Positions 33,488-42,474 of a stretch of 64,000 nucleotides of DNA are shown piece by piece. Position 1 is the stretch's first letter. The number at the start of each line of letters is the position of its first letter. The translations under genes and the position numbers were made by a program. The notes beneath the pieces were generated by a model, which made no database searches, was not told the origin of the DNA, and worked only from the letters and a program-made list of their open reading frames with translations. The DNA comes from CAKAHY01 sp963522175. Lineage in GTDB: Bacteria; Bacillota; Clostridia; Lachnospirales; Lachnospiraceae. The DNA is taken from contig CAUQXC010000004.1 of assembly GCA_963522175.1 (NCBI GenBank), positions 62,001 to 126,000 of the forward strand, written 5' to 3'.

Positions 33488-35125
33488 ATGTTTCCTTTTG
33501 GAGATAAGGTGATTTATCAAATTTATCCGAAGTCGTTTAAGGATTCAAATTCCGACGGCTTCGGAGACATACGGGGAATAACGGAAAAACTTGATTATCT
33601 TAAAAGTCTTGATATAGATTATATATGGATAACGCCCTTCTTCTTATCCCCTCAGAAAGACAACGGTTATGATATAGCTTCCTACCTTGAAATAGATCCC
33701 GGGTTCGGAACGATGGATGATTTTACAAGGCTTGTAAAGGAAGCGGACAAGAGAGATATAGGAATTATGCTTGACATGGTTTTTAACCATACATCAACAG
33801 AGCATATCTGGTTTAAGAAGGCGCTTTTAGGAGAAGAAAAATATAAAAATTATTATATATTTAAGGACAGCCCTAGGGACAAAGCACCGACAAACTGGCA
33901 GTCGAAGTTCGGCGGCAGTGCATGGGAATATTGCGAAGCCTTAAAAAAATGGTACCTTCACCTATATGATGTTTCGCAGGCGGACTTAAACTGGGAAAAC
34001 AAAGAGCTTAGGGAAGAATTAAAGGAAATAATCCGTTTTTGGAAAGAAAAGGGAGTAAAGGGCTTCAGATTTGATGTAATAAATGTTATTTCAAAGCCCG
34101 AAGTTTTCGAAGATGATTATATAGGAGACGGAAGACGTTTTTATACGGACGGCCCTCACGTTCACGAGTATCTGAAGGAGCTTGTAAGGGATACGAATAT
34201 ACAGGCTTTGGTAAGCGTAGGAGAAATGTCTTCAACAAGCATAGAACACTGTATACGGTATTCGAAGCCCGAAGAAGGGGAGCTTTCCATGTGCTTTAAC
34301 TTCCATCACTTGAAGGTGGATTATAAGGACGGAAATAAATGGGAGCTCGCAAATACAGATATTAAAAAGCTTAGAGAGATTTTTAAGGAATGGCAGGAAA
34401 AGATGGCGGAGGGAGGCGGTGTCAATGCCTTGTTCTGGTGCAATCACGACCAGCCGAGAATAGTTTCAAGAATGGGCAATGAAGGGGAATACTTTAAAGA
34501 ATCGGCAAAAATGCTTGCCCTGCTTATACATCTTATGAGAGGTACTCCGTATATATATCAGGGAGAGGAAATAGGAATGACGAACCCTCATTATAAAGAT
34601 ATCTCACAGTATAAGGATGTTGAAAGCTTAAATTATTATTCCATACTGCTTGAAAAGGGCTTAGATGCTAAAGAGGCTTTAAAGATTCTTGCCGAGCGCT
34701 CAAGGGATAATTCCCGTTCTCCTATGCAATGGAGTGCCGAAAGCTATGCCGGTTTTTCGGATACACAGCCGTGGCTTGAGCTTTCCGATAACTTTGACAG
34801 GATAAATGTTGAAAATCAGATAAATGATAAAAATTCCGTTTTGAATTTTTATAAGGAGCTTATAAAACTCAGAAAAACGAATGAACTTATATCAAGGGGC
34901 GGTATAGCCTTTCTTGAGACGGGTTTTGATGATAAGCTCATAGCTTATAAAAGGTACATAGGAGACAGGATTGTGTTTGTGTACTGTAACCTTACGAGTG
35001 ATAAAGCAGTGCTTAAAACCTCTTGTAGTGATTTTAAAATGCTTATAGGAAATTATAAAGATTTAAGGTATTCCGATTCTTTTTTGGAGCTCAGACCTTA
35101 TGAAGCGGTAGCTTTGGAAACCTAA
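33488..35125 (+). CDS. treC: Alpha,alpha-phosphotrehalase (trehalose-6-phosphate hydrolase)
   Basis: This enzyme splits trehalose-6-phosphate into glucose and glucose-6-phosphate in the cytoplasm. The 545-residue GH13 protein shows the catalytic pair D196 in GFRFDVIN and E246 in SVGEMSS, and the conserved NHDQPRIVSR late in the barrel. The N-terminal VIYQIYPKSFKDSN is typical for the TreC/oligo-1,6-glucosidase group. The substrate is inferred from the operon with treP. It follows treP by 13 bases and is ended by a strong terminator. The name treA is used in Bacillus. Confidence 0.94.
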   Translation: MFPFGDKVIYQIYPKSFKDSNSDGFGDIRGITEKLDYLKSLDIDYIWITPFFLSPQKDNGYDIASYLEIDPGFGTMDDFTRLVKEADKRDIGIMLDMVFNHTSTEHIWFKKALLGEEKYKNYYIFKDSPRDKAPTNWQSKFGGSAWEYCEALKKWYLHLYDVSQADLNWENKELREELKEIIRFWKEKGVKGFRFDVINVISKPEVFEDDYIGDGRRFYTDGPHVHEYLKELVRDTNIQALVSVGEMSSTSIEHCIRYSKPEEGELSMCFNFHHLKVDYKDGNKWELANTDIKKLREIFKEWQEKMAEGGGVNALFWCNHDQPRIVSRMGNEGEYFKESAKMLALLIHLMRGTPYIYQGEEIGMTNPHYKDISQYKDVESLNYYSILLEKGLDAKEALKILAERSRDNSRSPMQWSAESYAGFSDTQPWLELSDNFDRINVENQINDKNSVLNFYKELIKLRKTNELISRGGIAFLETGFDDKLIAYKRYIGDRIVFVYCNLTSDKAVLKTSCSDFKMLIGNYKDLRYSDSFLELRPYEAVALET

Positions 35126-35128
35126 ATT

Positions 35129-35190
35129 AAATATATACCCCGACCGGTATGTAAAGATTTATACTTACATTCTTATCGGGGTATATATTT
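35129..35190 (+). terminator. Terminator after treC
   Basis: AATATATACCCCGA at 35129-35142 pairs with TCGGGGTATATATT at 35175-35188 and is followed by T. A further inverted repeat lies inside the loop. It ends the tre operon before rluF. Confidence 0.85.
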
Positions 35191-35307
35191 TTATGTCATA
35201 AATTCTAAAATTATAACAATTAAATAAATAAATTTTCTTTTCAGTACATAAGGCTGAATATATGATATACTATAAAGATATTATTTTGATTTTGTATTTG
35301 GAGGATT

Positions 35308-36036
35308 ATGTCTGTAAGGCTTAACAAATTTCTTTCCGCTATAGGGTACTGTTCAAGACGCAAAGCCGATGAGCTGACAAAAGAGGGTAGGGTATACATA
35401 AATTCTGTAAAAGCGAATATGGGTGATAAGCTTAATAGCGGTGATAAATTGTACATAGATAAAAAATTTATAGCAAGCTATGAGGATGCACTTGCGGTAA
35501 AGCCCGTAATACTTGCGCTTAATAAGCCCAGAGGCATTGTCTGTACGACGGGTAATAAAGATAAGGCCCTAAATATAGTTGATTACGTAAACTATGAAAC
35601 AAGGGTATATCCGGTGGGCAGACTGGACAAGGACTCCGAGGGGCTTATTTTACTCAGCAACAGGGGTGATATGGTAAACGCTCTTATGAAAGCAAGCTCC
35701 TACCACGAAAAAGAGTACGAGGTGGAGGTCGACAGGAAAATAAACAAAGATTTTCTGGACAAAATGTCAAAAGGGGTGTATATAAAAGACTTAGATATAA
35801 AAACAAGAAAATGCCGTGTAGAGAAAATATCCGAAAACGGTTTTTTGATAACTCTCACCCAAGGACTTAACAGACAGATAAGGCGAATGTGTTCCTGTTT
35901 AGGCTATGAGGTTATAAAGCTTAGGCGAATAAGGATTATGGATATCAGACTTAAAGGAATAAAGTGCGGAGAGTACAGAAGGCTGAGTGAAAAAGAAGTA
36001 AAAAAGCTTTATAAAGATTTGAATATAGATATATAA
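35308..36036 (+). CDS. rluF: 23S rRNA pseudouridine synthase, RluF-type
   Basis: This protein converts a uridine of 23S rRNA (U2604 in E. coli) to pseudouridine. The 242 residues have an N-terminal S4 RNA-binding domain (about 1-60, SVRLNKFLSAIGYCSRRKAD) and a catalytic domain with the essential aspartate D107 in VGRLDKDSEG. The later QGLNRQIRRMCSCLGYEV and LRRIRIMDIRLKGI match E. coli RluF more than RluB. GGAGG precedes the ATG. ligA follows after 14 bases. Confidence 0.88.
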   Translation: MSVRLNKFLSAIGYCSRRKADELTKEGRVYINSVKANMGDKLNSGDKLYIDKKFIASYEDALAVKPVILALNKPRGIVCTTGNKDKALNIVDYVNYETRVYPVGRLDKDSEGLILLSNRGDMVNALMKASSYHEKEYEVEVDRKINKDFLDKMSKGVYIKDLDIKTRKCRVEKISENGFLITLTQGLNRQIRRMCSCLGYEVIKLRRIRIMDIRLKGIKCGEYRRLSEKEVKKLYKDLNIDI

Positions 36037-36050
36037 AACAGAGGTAGAAT

Positions 36051-38000
36051 ATGGATAAGACCGTCAGAATAAGAGAATTGGTGGATATATTAAACAGGGC
36101 TGCAAAGGCGTATTACAAGGATGCAAAGGAGATAATGTCCAATAATGAATACGACAGGCTTTACGACGAGCTTATAGAACTGGAGGAAGAAACGGGGCTG
36201 ATACTGTCGGCTTCTCCCAGCAGAAATGTAGGCTATGAAATACTTTCGGAGCTTCCGAAGATGAACCATGAAAGACCTATGCTTTCGCTTAATAAAACAA
36301 AGGAAACATCCGACTTGGCAAGCTTTTTGGGTGAGAAAAAGGGGCTTCTTTCATGGAAAATGGACGGACTTACCATTGTTCTTCGTTACAGCGAGGGAGA
36401 GCTTGTGAGCGCTCTTACAAGGGGTAACGGTACGGTTGGTGAAGTGGTAACCAATAATGTAAAGTATTTTGTAAATGTGCCCCTTAAAATTGATTTTAAG
36501 GGAGATCTTACTTTGCGCGGGGAAGCTGTCATCAAGTACAGTGACTTTGAAGAAATAAACGAAAAAATAGATGAAGCGGAAAGCAAGTACAAAAATCCGA
36601 GAAATTTGTGTTCGGGCTCCGTAAGGCAGCTTAATCCTTATATAACTAAGGAAAGAAACGTGTATTTTTATGCTTTCGCTCTGGTGGAGGCAAAAGGATT
36701 TGAAAATAAAAATTCAAGAAAAAAGGAATTTGAATTCTTAAAGAGTAACGGTTTTGATGTCGTCGAGTACAAAGAGGTAACTAAGGATAATGTAAATGAG
36801 GGGGTGGAGTATTTCAGAAATGCCATAGAAAAATTTGATGTTCCGAGTGACGGACTTGTTCTGATTTTTGATGACATATCCTACGGAGAATCTTTGGGAG
36901 TTACCGCAAAATTCCCAAGAAATGCAATAGCCTTTAAATGGAAGGACGAGATAAAAGAAACAAAACTTAAGGAGCTTGAATGGAGTCCTTCAAGAACGGG
37001 GCTTATAAATCCGGTTGCAATTTTCGAACCGGTGGAGCTTGAAGGCACCACGGTAAGCAGAGCAAGCCTTCATAATGCAAGCGTTTTGGAGAGTCTGGAG
37101 CTTGGAATAGGTGATACTCTTACCGTTTATAAAGCAAACATGATCATACCTCAAATACAGGATAATCTTACAAGGTCAAACAGCTTAAGTTTGCCGAAGC
37201 ATTGCCCTGCGTGTGAGAAAGAAGTCATTATAAGAAACGAAAACGGAGTTAAGACGGTATTTTGTCCGAATAAAGCCTGTCCGGCAAAGCATATTAAGCT
37301 TTTCGCTCTTGCGACTTCAAGGGATATGCTTAATATAGAAGGTTTGTCGGAGGCGACCTTGCAGAAATTTCTTGCTCACGGCTTTATAAAAGAGCTTGGC
37401 GATTTGTTTAAGCTTGCCGCCCATAAGGATGAGATAATCGCAATGGAGGGCTTCGGAAAGCGTTCTTACGCAAAGCTTGAGGAAGCGATAAACAAAGCCA
37501 GAAAGACTAAGCTTGAAAGAGTTTTGGCCGCTCTGGGTATTACCGGAATAGGAAGCTCCAACGCAAAAGTGTTGGCTAAGCAGTTTAAACAGGATATAGA
37601 GCTTTTGCGAAAAGCCGACAAGGAAGAGTTTTTAAAGACGGACGGAATAGGGGAGGTACTTGCTGCTTCTCTTAAGAATTATTTTGATGATAAAGAAAAT
37701 TCAAGAAGATTGGATAATCTCTTAAAGGAGCTCGAGATAGAAAAGGGTGAAGATAAAACGGACAATAAACTTGAAGGTGAGATTTTCGTTATTACAGGCA
37801 GTTTGGAGAGGTTCAAAAACAGAAAGGAGCTTCAGGCGCTTATAGAGGAGAAGGGGGCAAAGGTGGCTTCATCCGTAAGCTCAAAGACAACATACCTTAT
37901 AAATAACGATAAGCTGTCCGCTTCATCAAAAAACAAGAAAGCAACCGAGCTGGGTGTAAAAGTCATATCCGAAGACGACTTTCTTGATATGCTTAAATAG
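36051..38000 (+). CDS. ligA: NAD-dependent DNA ligase LigA
   Basis: LigA seals nicks in DNA with NAD as adenylate donor, in replication and repair. The 649 residues have the adenylation motif K103-M-D-G with Lys103 as the AMP acceptor, a zinc finger of four cysteines (CPACEKEV and CPNKACPAK, from about residue 385), helix-hairpin-helix repeats, and a C-terminal BRCT domain from about 572. The motif is KMDG, within the KxDG consensus. It starts 14 bases after rluF with GAGG upstream, and is 13 bases from metA. Confidence 0.96.
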   Translation: MDKTVRIRELVDILNRAAKAYYKDAKEIMSNNEYDRLYDELIELEEETGLILSASPSRNVGYEILSELPKMNHERPMLSLNKTKETSDLASFLGEKKGLLSWKMDGLTIVLRYSEGELVSALTRGNGTVGEVVTNNVKYFVNVPLKIDFKGDLTLRGEAVIKYSDFEEINEKIDEAESKYKNPRNLCSGSVRQLNPYITKERNVYFYAFALVEAKGFENKNSRKKEFEFLKSNGFDVVEYKEVTKDNVNEGVEYFRNAIEKFDVPSDGLVLIFDDISYGESLGVTAKFPRNAIAFKWKDEIKETKLKELEWSPSRTGLINPVAIFEPVELEGTTVSRASLHNASVLESLELGIGDTLTVYKANMIIPQIQDNLTRSNSLSLPKHCPACEKEVIIRNENGVKTVFCPNKACPAKHIKLFALATSRDMLNIEGLSEATLQKFLAHGFIKELGDLFKLAAHKDEIIAMEGFGKRSYAKLEEAINKARKTKLERVLAALGITGIGSSNAKVLAKQFKQDIELLRKADKEEFLKTDGIGEVLAASLKNYFDDKENSRRLDNLLKELEIEKGEDKTDNKLEGEIFVITGSLERFKNRKELQALIEEKGAKVASSVSSKTTYLINNDKLSASSKNKKATELGVKVISEDDFLDMLK

Positions 38001-38013
38001 ATTGGAGGGCTTT

Positions 38014-38955
38014 ATGCCGATAAAAATACAAAAAGACCTGCCTGCAAGGAGCATTTTGGAGGCGGAAAACATATTTGTAATGGATGAGGAGAGGGCTGTA
38101 AGTCAGGACATACGTCCCTTGCAGATACTTATAGTAAACCTTATGCCTCTTAAGGAGGAGACGGAGACTCAGCTTTTAAGGGCTTTATCCAATACTCCCA
38201 TACAGTTGGATTTGACCTTTCTTGTTATGGAAAGCTATGAAGGAAAAAATACAAGCAAGAACCATATAAATAAATTTTATATAGGCTTCAGCGATATTAA
38301 GAACAAAACCTATGACGGTATGATAATTACCGGTGCTCCCGTGGAACACATGGATTTTGAAGAGGTTTTATACTGGGAAGAGTTGACCAAAATAATGAAG
38401 TGGTCAAAAAAGCATGTGACCTCAACCCTGCATATATGTTGGGGTGCTCAGGCGGGGCTTTACTACCATTACGGAATAAACAAGCATAAGCTTGAAACGA
38501 AATTGAGCGGTGTATATAAGCATAGGGTTTTAAACAGGAAGGTACCTTTGGTTCGCTCTCTTGATGATTATATATACTGTCCTCATTCCAGAAATACCGA
38601 AGTGAGAAAAGAAGATATAGAAAAAGTTGAGAATTTGCGTATTCTGGTGCAAAGCAAGGAAGCCGGAGTTTTGCTTGTGATGTCGGAGGACGGAAGACAG
38701 ATATTTATCCAAGGACATCCTGAGTACGACAGAATGACCTTGGATTCGGAATACAGAAGGGATGAGCTTAAAGGGCTAAGTCCTGATATACCGAAAAATT
38801 ATTACAAAAACGATGATGTCGAGAGTGTGCCTGTTCTTACATGGAGAAACTTTTCGAACACTTTTTATACTAATTGGCTTAATTTTTATGTATATCAAAA
38901 TACGCCGTATATTCTTAAAGAATATGATGAAGAAAATGCGGATTATCAAATTTAA
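38014..38955 (+). CDS. metAA: Homoserine O-acetyltransferase (MetA type)
   Basis: MetA activates homoserine for methionine synthesis. The 313-residue protein has the catalytic Cys142 in LHICWGAQAG, the histidine in QGHPEYDR and the glutamate nearby. Residue 111, in TGAPVEHM, is Glu. In characterised homologues Glu111 selects acetyl-CoA and Gly111 selects succinyl-CoA, so an acetyl donor is inferred. ATG at 38014 follows GGAGGG. The longer frame from 37984 overlaps ligA. It is likely cotranscribed with rluF and ligA. Confidence 0.93.
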   Translation: MPIKIQKDLPARSILEAENIFVMDEERAVSQDIRPLQILIVNLMPLKEETETQLLRALSNTPIQLDLTFLVMESYEGKNTSKNHINKFYIGFSDIKNKTYDGMIITGAPVEHMDFEEVLYWEELTKIMKWSKKHVTSTLHICWGAQAGLYYHYGINKHKLETKLSGVYKHRVLNRKVPLVRSLDDYIYCPHSRNTEVRKEDIEKVENLRILVQSKEAGVLLVMSEDGRQIFIQGHPEYDRMTLDSEYRRDELKGLSPDIPKNYYKNDDVESVPVLTWRNFSNTFYTNWLNFYVYQNTPYILKEYDEENADYQI

Positions 38956-38973
38956 AGGAGTTAAATCAAAGTA

Positions 38974-40332
38974 ATGAATGTTATTATCGTCGGCTGCGGA
39001 AAGGTCGGAAGAACACTGACAAAACATCTGAGTGAGGAAAAACATAATATAGCCGTTATTGATACGGATGCTCATGCCGTGTCCGATATTGCCAATACCT
39101 ATGATGTCCTCGGAGTGGTGGGAAACGGAGCAAGTCATGCGGTGCAAAAGGAAGCGGGTGTTGAGGAAGCGGATCTTTTTATAACTGTAACCGAGATGGA
39201 TGAGCTCAATCTGCTTTGCTGTATGATAGCAAGAAAAAGAGGGGACTGTAAGACCATAGCGAGGGTCAGAAATCCTGTGTACAGCAGGGAATTGAATTTT
39301 ATAAAAGAAGAATTGGGACTGTCAATGATTATTAATCCCGAGTTTGCCGCTTCTACGGAAATAGCAAGAATCCTACGTTTCCCGTCCGCCATAAATATAG
39401 AAACTTTCTCTAAGGGACGTCTTGAAATGCTTGAGTTTCAGATAGGAGAAAATTCCATACTCAATAATCTTAAGCTTGCGGATATGTCGAAAAAGCTGAA
39501 AGCGGATATACTGGTTTGCGGCGTGCAAAGAGGGGATGATATAATTATTCCTAACGGAAGCTTCGTTTTAAAGGAAGGTGACGTAATAAATCTTATAGGC
39601 GGTACAAGACAGACCAAGCTCTTCTTTAAAGAGATAGGCTTTAATACTCATCAGGTTAAGGATACTATGATAGTCGGAGGCGGAACCATAGCCTACTATC
39701 TTGCAAATATACTTACCAAGATGGGTATAAAGGTAAAAATTATAGAGCTGAATGAAAGAAGATGCGAAGAACTGAGTTCTCTTCTTCCGGAAGCCGTAAT
39801 CATTAACGGAGATGCGACCAATCAGGATACGCTGATAGAGGAAGGTATAGACAGCGTGGAAAGCTTTGTTACTCTTACAGGCATAGATGAGGGAAATATT
39901 TTTCTGTCTCTTTATGCACGTTCAAGAACCAATGCAAAGCTTATTACAAAAATCAACAGAATTGCTTTCGACAATATAGTTGATACCTTTAAGCTCGGTA
40001 CCATAATAGCCCCTAAGGACCTAACCGCACAGTATATTTTGAGATATGCCAGAGCCTTACAAAACGGAATGGGCAGCAATGTGGAAACCTTGTATAAGAT
40101 TATAAATAAAAAGGCTGAAGCTCTTGAATTTAAGATAACTAAGGATGCCGCAGTTTCGGGAAAGACACTTGAAACAATTAATCTTAAGGAAAACCTGCTT
40201 ATTGCCGGAATCATAAGAAAGGGTGAAATAATAACTCCTAACGGTCAGACACAAATAGAGGAGGGAGACAATGTTATTGTCGTAACGACAAGATTCGGAC
40301 TAACCGACATTAACGATATTTTGAGGACTTAA
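38974..40332 (+). CDS. trkA: Trk potassium uptake regulatory subunit TrkA
   Basis: TrkA is the cytosolic NAD-binding gate of the TrkH potassium channel. The 452 residues contain two tandem RCK units, each with an RCK_N Rossmann domain (GCGKVG at 7-12, and a second at GGGTIAYYLANIL) followed by an RCK_C domain. RCK_C domains in Firmicutes can bind cyclic di-AMP. This fits with cdaA in the same window but is not proven here. It is followed by trkH after 2 bases. AAAGGAG lies upstream of the ATG. Confidence 0.95.
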   Translation: MNVIIVGCGKVGRTLTKHLSEEKHNIAVIDTDAHAVSDIANTYDVLGVVGNGASHAVQKEAGVEEADLFITVTEMDELNLLCCMIARKRGDCKTIARVRNPVYSRELNFIKEELGLSMIINPEFAASTEIARILRFPSAINIETFSKGRLEMLEFQIGENSILNNLKLADMSKKLKADILVCGVQRGDDIIIPNGSFVLKEGDVINLIGGTRQTKLFFKEIGFNTHQVKDTMIVGGGTIAYYLANILTKMGIKVKIIELNERRCEELSSLLPEAVIINGDATNQDTLIEEGIDSVESFVTLTGIDEGNIFLSLYARSRTNAKLITKINRIAFDNIVDTFKLGTIIAPKDLTAQYILRYARALQNGMGSNVETLYKIINKKAEALEFKITKDAAVSGKTLETINLKENLLIAGIIRKGEIITPNGQTQIEEGDNVIVVTTRFGLTDINDILRT

Positions 40333-40334
40333 AA

Positions 40335-41789
40335 ATGAATTATTCTATTATTATATATATTTTGGGTAAGGTTATAGGCCTGGAAAGTATATTCCTTCTC
40401 ATGCCCTTTGTCGTAGGTCTTATATACGGAGAAAAAGAAGCATATGCTTTCATTATTATGGCACTTGTATGCCTGATCCTCAGTTTTTTGATGTGCAGAA
40501 AAAAACCGAAGAATTTTTTGTACTTTACAAAAGAGGGTATGACTATAGTGGCTTTGAGCTGGATTTTTATGAGTATACTAGGAGCCATGCCCTTTGTTAT
40601 AAACGGAGAGATACCTGATTTTGTAGATGCATTGTTTGAAACGGTTTCGGGCTTTACAACAACAGGAGCCAGTATTTTGCCTTCCGTGGAAGATTTAAGT
40701 CATGCAAGTATTTTTTGGAGAAGCTTTACACACTGGATAGGCGGAATGGGCGTTATAGTATTTTTGCTTGCCGTACTTCCGGGAACGGGCGGTTACGATA
40801 TGCATCTTATGAGAGCGGAAAGCCCGGGCCCGAGCGTGGGAAAGCTGGTCCCGAGAATAAGGGATACGGCGGTGTGTCTGTACGGTATATATATAGTTAT
40901 GACCGTTCTGCAGATTATACTTCTTTTATTTGCTAAAATGCCTTTGTTTGACACCCTGACAATAACCTTCGGAACGGCGGGAACGGGAGGTTTCGGTATA
41001 AAAAACGACAGTATGGCAGCGTACAGTCCGCTTATACAGAGCATAGTAACGGTATTTATGATATTGTTCGGTGTAAACTTCAATGCATATTTTATTTTGT
41101 TTTTGACTAAACACAAAAAGGATATATTCAAGCAGGAAGAGGTTAAAGTTTATTTCCTCATTATCTTTGCGGCTATACTGATGATAACACTGAATATTAA
41201 GGATGCTTACGGCGACATATTCGTTTCCCTGCGCCATGCGGCATTTCAGGTCAGCTCCATTATAACGACAACGGGCTATTCTACGACGGACTTTAACCTA
41301 TGGCCGGAAATGTCAAGAACCATACTTGTACTGTTGATGATAGTCGGAGCCTGTGCGGGAAGTACGGGAGGAGGACTTAAGGTATCCAGATTTATAATTT
41401 TGATCAAGAGTGCGGGTAGAGATATAATGAAATATATTCATCCTAATGCGGTTAAAAATATAAGGCTGGATGAAAAGCCGGTGGATAATAATACCGTTAA
41501 ATCGGTTACCACCTTTCTTGCCACCTATGTTCTGATTTTCGGTGCTTTAATGTTTATCATGGCATTTGACAAGTTTGATCTTATCACCGATTTTACAGCT
41601 GTGGCGGCAACCTTCAACAATATAGGCCCGGGACTTGAAAAGGTCGGACCTATGGGGAATTTCGGTATACTTTCCTCTTTGTCGAAGACGGCTCTGATTT
41701 TCGGAATGCTTGCCGGAAGACTTGAGATTTATCCTATGTTGGTAATTTTTGTTCCGGATATGTGGAAAGTAAGTAGGGTAAGAAAATAG
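40335..41789 (+). CDS. trkH: Potassium uptake channel TrkH
   Basis: TrkH is the membrane pore of the Trk potassium system. The 484 residues hold four repeats of M1-P-M2 type with selectivity-filter segments, of which FTTTGAS, TAGTGGFGI, TTTGYST and NNIGPGLEKVG are recognisable. The glycine residues in these match the K+ selectivity filter. It begins 2 bases after trkA and ends the pair. A terminator follows at 41805. Confidence 0.95.
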   Translation: MNYSIIIYILGKVIGLESIFLLMPFVVGLIYGEKEAYAFIIMALVCLILSFLMCRKKPKNFLYFTKEGMTIVALSWIFMSILGAMPFVINGEIPDFVDALFETVSGFTTTGASILPSVEDLSHASIFWRSFTHWIGGMGVIVFLLAVLPGTGGYDMHLMRAESPGPSVGKLVPRIRDTAVCLYGIYIVMTVLQIILLLFAKMPLFDTLTITFGTAGTGGFGIKNDSMAAYSPLIQSIVTVFMILFGVNFNAYFILFLTKHKKDIFKQEEVKVYFLIIFAAILMITLNIKDAYGDIFVSLRHAAFQVSSIITTTGYSTTDFNLWPEMSRTILVLLMIVGACAGSTGGGLKVSRFIILIKSAGRDIMKYIHPNAVKNIRLDEKPVDNNTVKSVTTFLATYVLIFGALMFIMAFDKFDLITDFTAVAATFNNIGPGLEKVGPMGNFGILSSLSKTALIFGMLAGRLEIYPMLVIFVPDMWKVSRVRK

Positions 41790-41804
41790 AAGAGTATATA
41801 AACG

Positions 41805-41860
41805 GAGCTTTTTCAAAGAAATCGGGAGCTTTCTTCGGAAAAGCTCATGTTTTTAATTTT
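41805..41860 (+). terminator. Terminator after trkH
   Basis: GAGCTTTTTC at 41805-41814 can pair with GGAAAAGCTC at 41837-41846, or a nearer GAGCTTTC (41826-41833) can pair with it around TTCG. A T-rich stretch follows at 41849-41860. It separates trkH from the ribosomal operon promoter. Confidence 0.65.
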
Positions 41861-41895
41861 GTGCAATATTGAGAGAAAATACTTGAAAAATTTGC

Positions 41896-41924
41896 TTGCA
41901 TATATAAAAAACCTGTGTTATCCT
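41896..41924 (+). promoter_or_regulatory. Promoter of the S10 ribosomal operon
   Basis: TTGCAT at 41896-41901 and TATCCT at 41919-41924 are 17 bases apart, with a TG at the extended -10 position. An A-tract precedes it. The predicted start near 41931 gives a leader of about 225 bases before rpsJ. Confidence 0.65.
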
Positions 41925-41930
41925 TATAAA

Positions 41931-42156
41931 GCTGTGACATTGATAGCTGTGAAACGTGAGGTTGCTACTTATATTTAGTAGGTTTATTCCGTGGAGCGAA
42001 GGTCATGTTACGAAACTGGCGACAAGTCACTGTACAATAAAGCAGCACCGTAAGGTAATTTCTGTGTGTGAATAAATGCGACACACACGGAGTAGTGTAC
42101 AGTCACCGCTTGTCGTACTTATATTAAGAAAGTGCGAAAAGGAGGCGACTTTTTTT
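41931..42156 (+). ncRNA. Structured leader of the S10 operon
   Basis: The leader folds, by eye, into a small hairpin (CTACT 41965-41969 with AGTAG 41977-41981) and then a three-way junction. Its outer stem pairs CGACAAG (42020-42026) with CTTGTCG (42109-42115), and ACTGTACA (42029-42036) with TGTACAGT (42096-42103). Inside are a 9-bp hairpin (42062-42070 with 42082-42090) and a short ACC/GGT hairpin near 42047-42056. Long stems like this before rpsJ suggest autogenous control by a ribosomal protein, in E. coli L4. The ligand here is unknown. Confidence 0.7.
42005..42040 (+). CDS. Possible upstream leader peptide in the S10 leader
   Basis: An ATG at 42005 opens an 11-codon frame (MLRNWRQVTVQ) that ends at TAA 42038-42040. 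GGAG lies 8 bases before the ATG. The frame covers the 5' arm of the outer stem (42020-42036), so a ribosome translating it would hold the stem open. This would be a classic coupling device, but such a short frame may arise by chance. It is reported as a candidate. Confidence 0.35.
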   Translation: MLRNWRQVTVQ

Positions 42157-42474
42157 ATGGCAAATCAGGTAATGAGAATAACATTAAAAGCCTATGACCA
42201 TCAGTTGGTTGACAGTACTGCGGCAAAGATTGTCGAGACTGCAAGAAAAGCAGGAGCTAAGGTTTCAGGTCCGGTTCCGCTACCTACAAAGAAAGAGGTA
42301 GTTACAATTTTGAGAGCGGTTCATAAGTACAAAGATTCTCGTGAGCAGTTTGAGCAAAGAACACATAAGAGACTTATTGATGTTATTGCGCCGACACAAA
42401 AAATAGTTGATACTTTATCTCGTGTAGAATTGTCTGCGGGCGTTCAGGCTGAGATAAAAATGAAGAGTAGATAA
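42157..42474 (+). CDS. rpsJ: 30S ribosomal protein S10
   Basis: S10 is part of the 30S head and, as NusE, binds NusB in transcription antitermination. The 105 residues show the conserved VMRITLKAYDHQLVD start and THKRLIDVIAPTQ. ATG 42157 follows AGGAGG (42140-42145) by 11 bases, so the longer frame from 42076, which runs through the leader stem, is not coding. A run of seven T lies just before the ATG. It is the first gene of a packed ribosomal supercluster. Confidence 0.97.
   Translation: MANQVMRITLKAYDHQLVDSTAAKIVETARKAGAKVSGPVPLPTKKEVVTILRAVHKYKDSREQFEQRTHKRLIDVIAPTQKIVDTLSRVELSAGVQAEIKMKSR

Noticed and set aside
42076..42156. Longer reading frame that extends rpsJ upstream into the leader (27 extra residues)
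   Set aside because: It crosses the 3' arm of the leader stem, lacks a ribosome site, and the S10 family starts at MANQVMRI, which has AGGAGG upstream.
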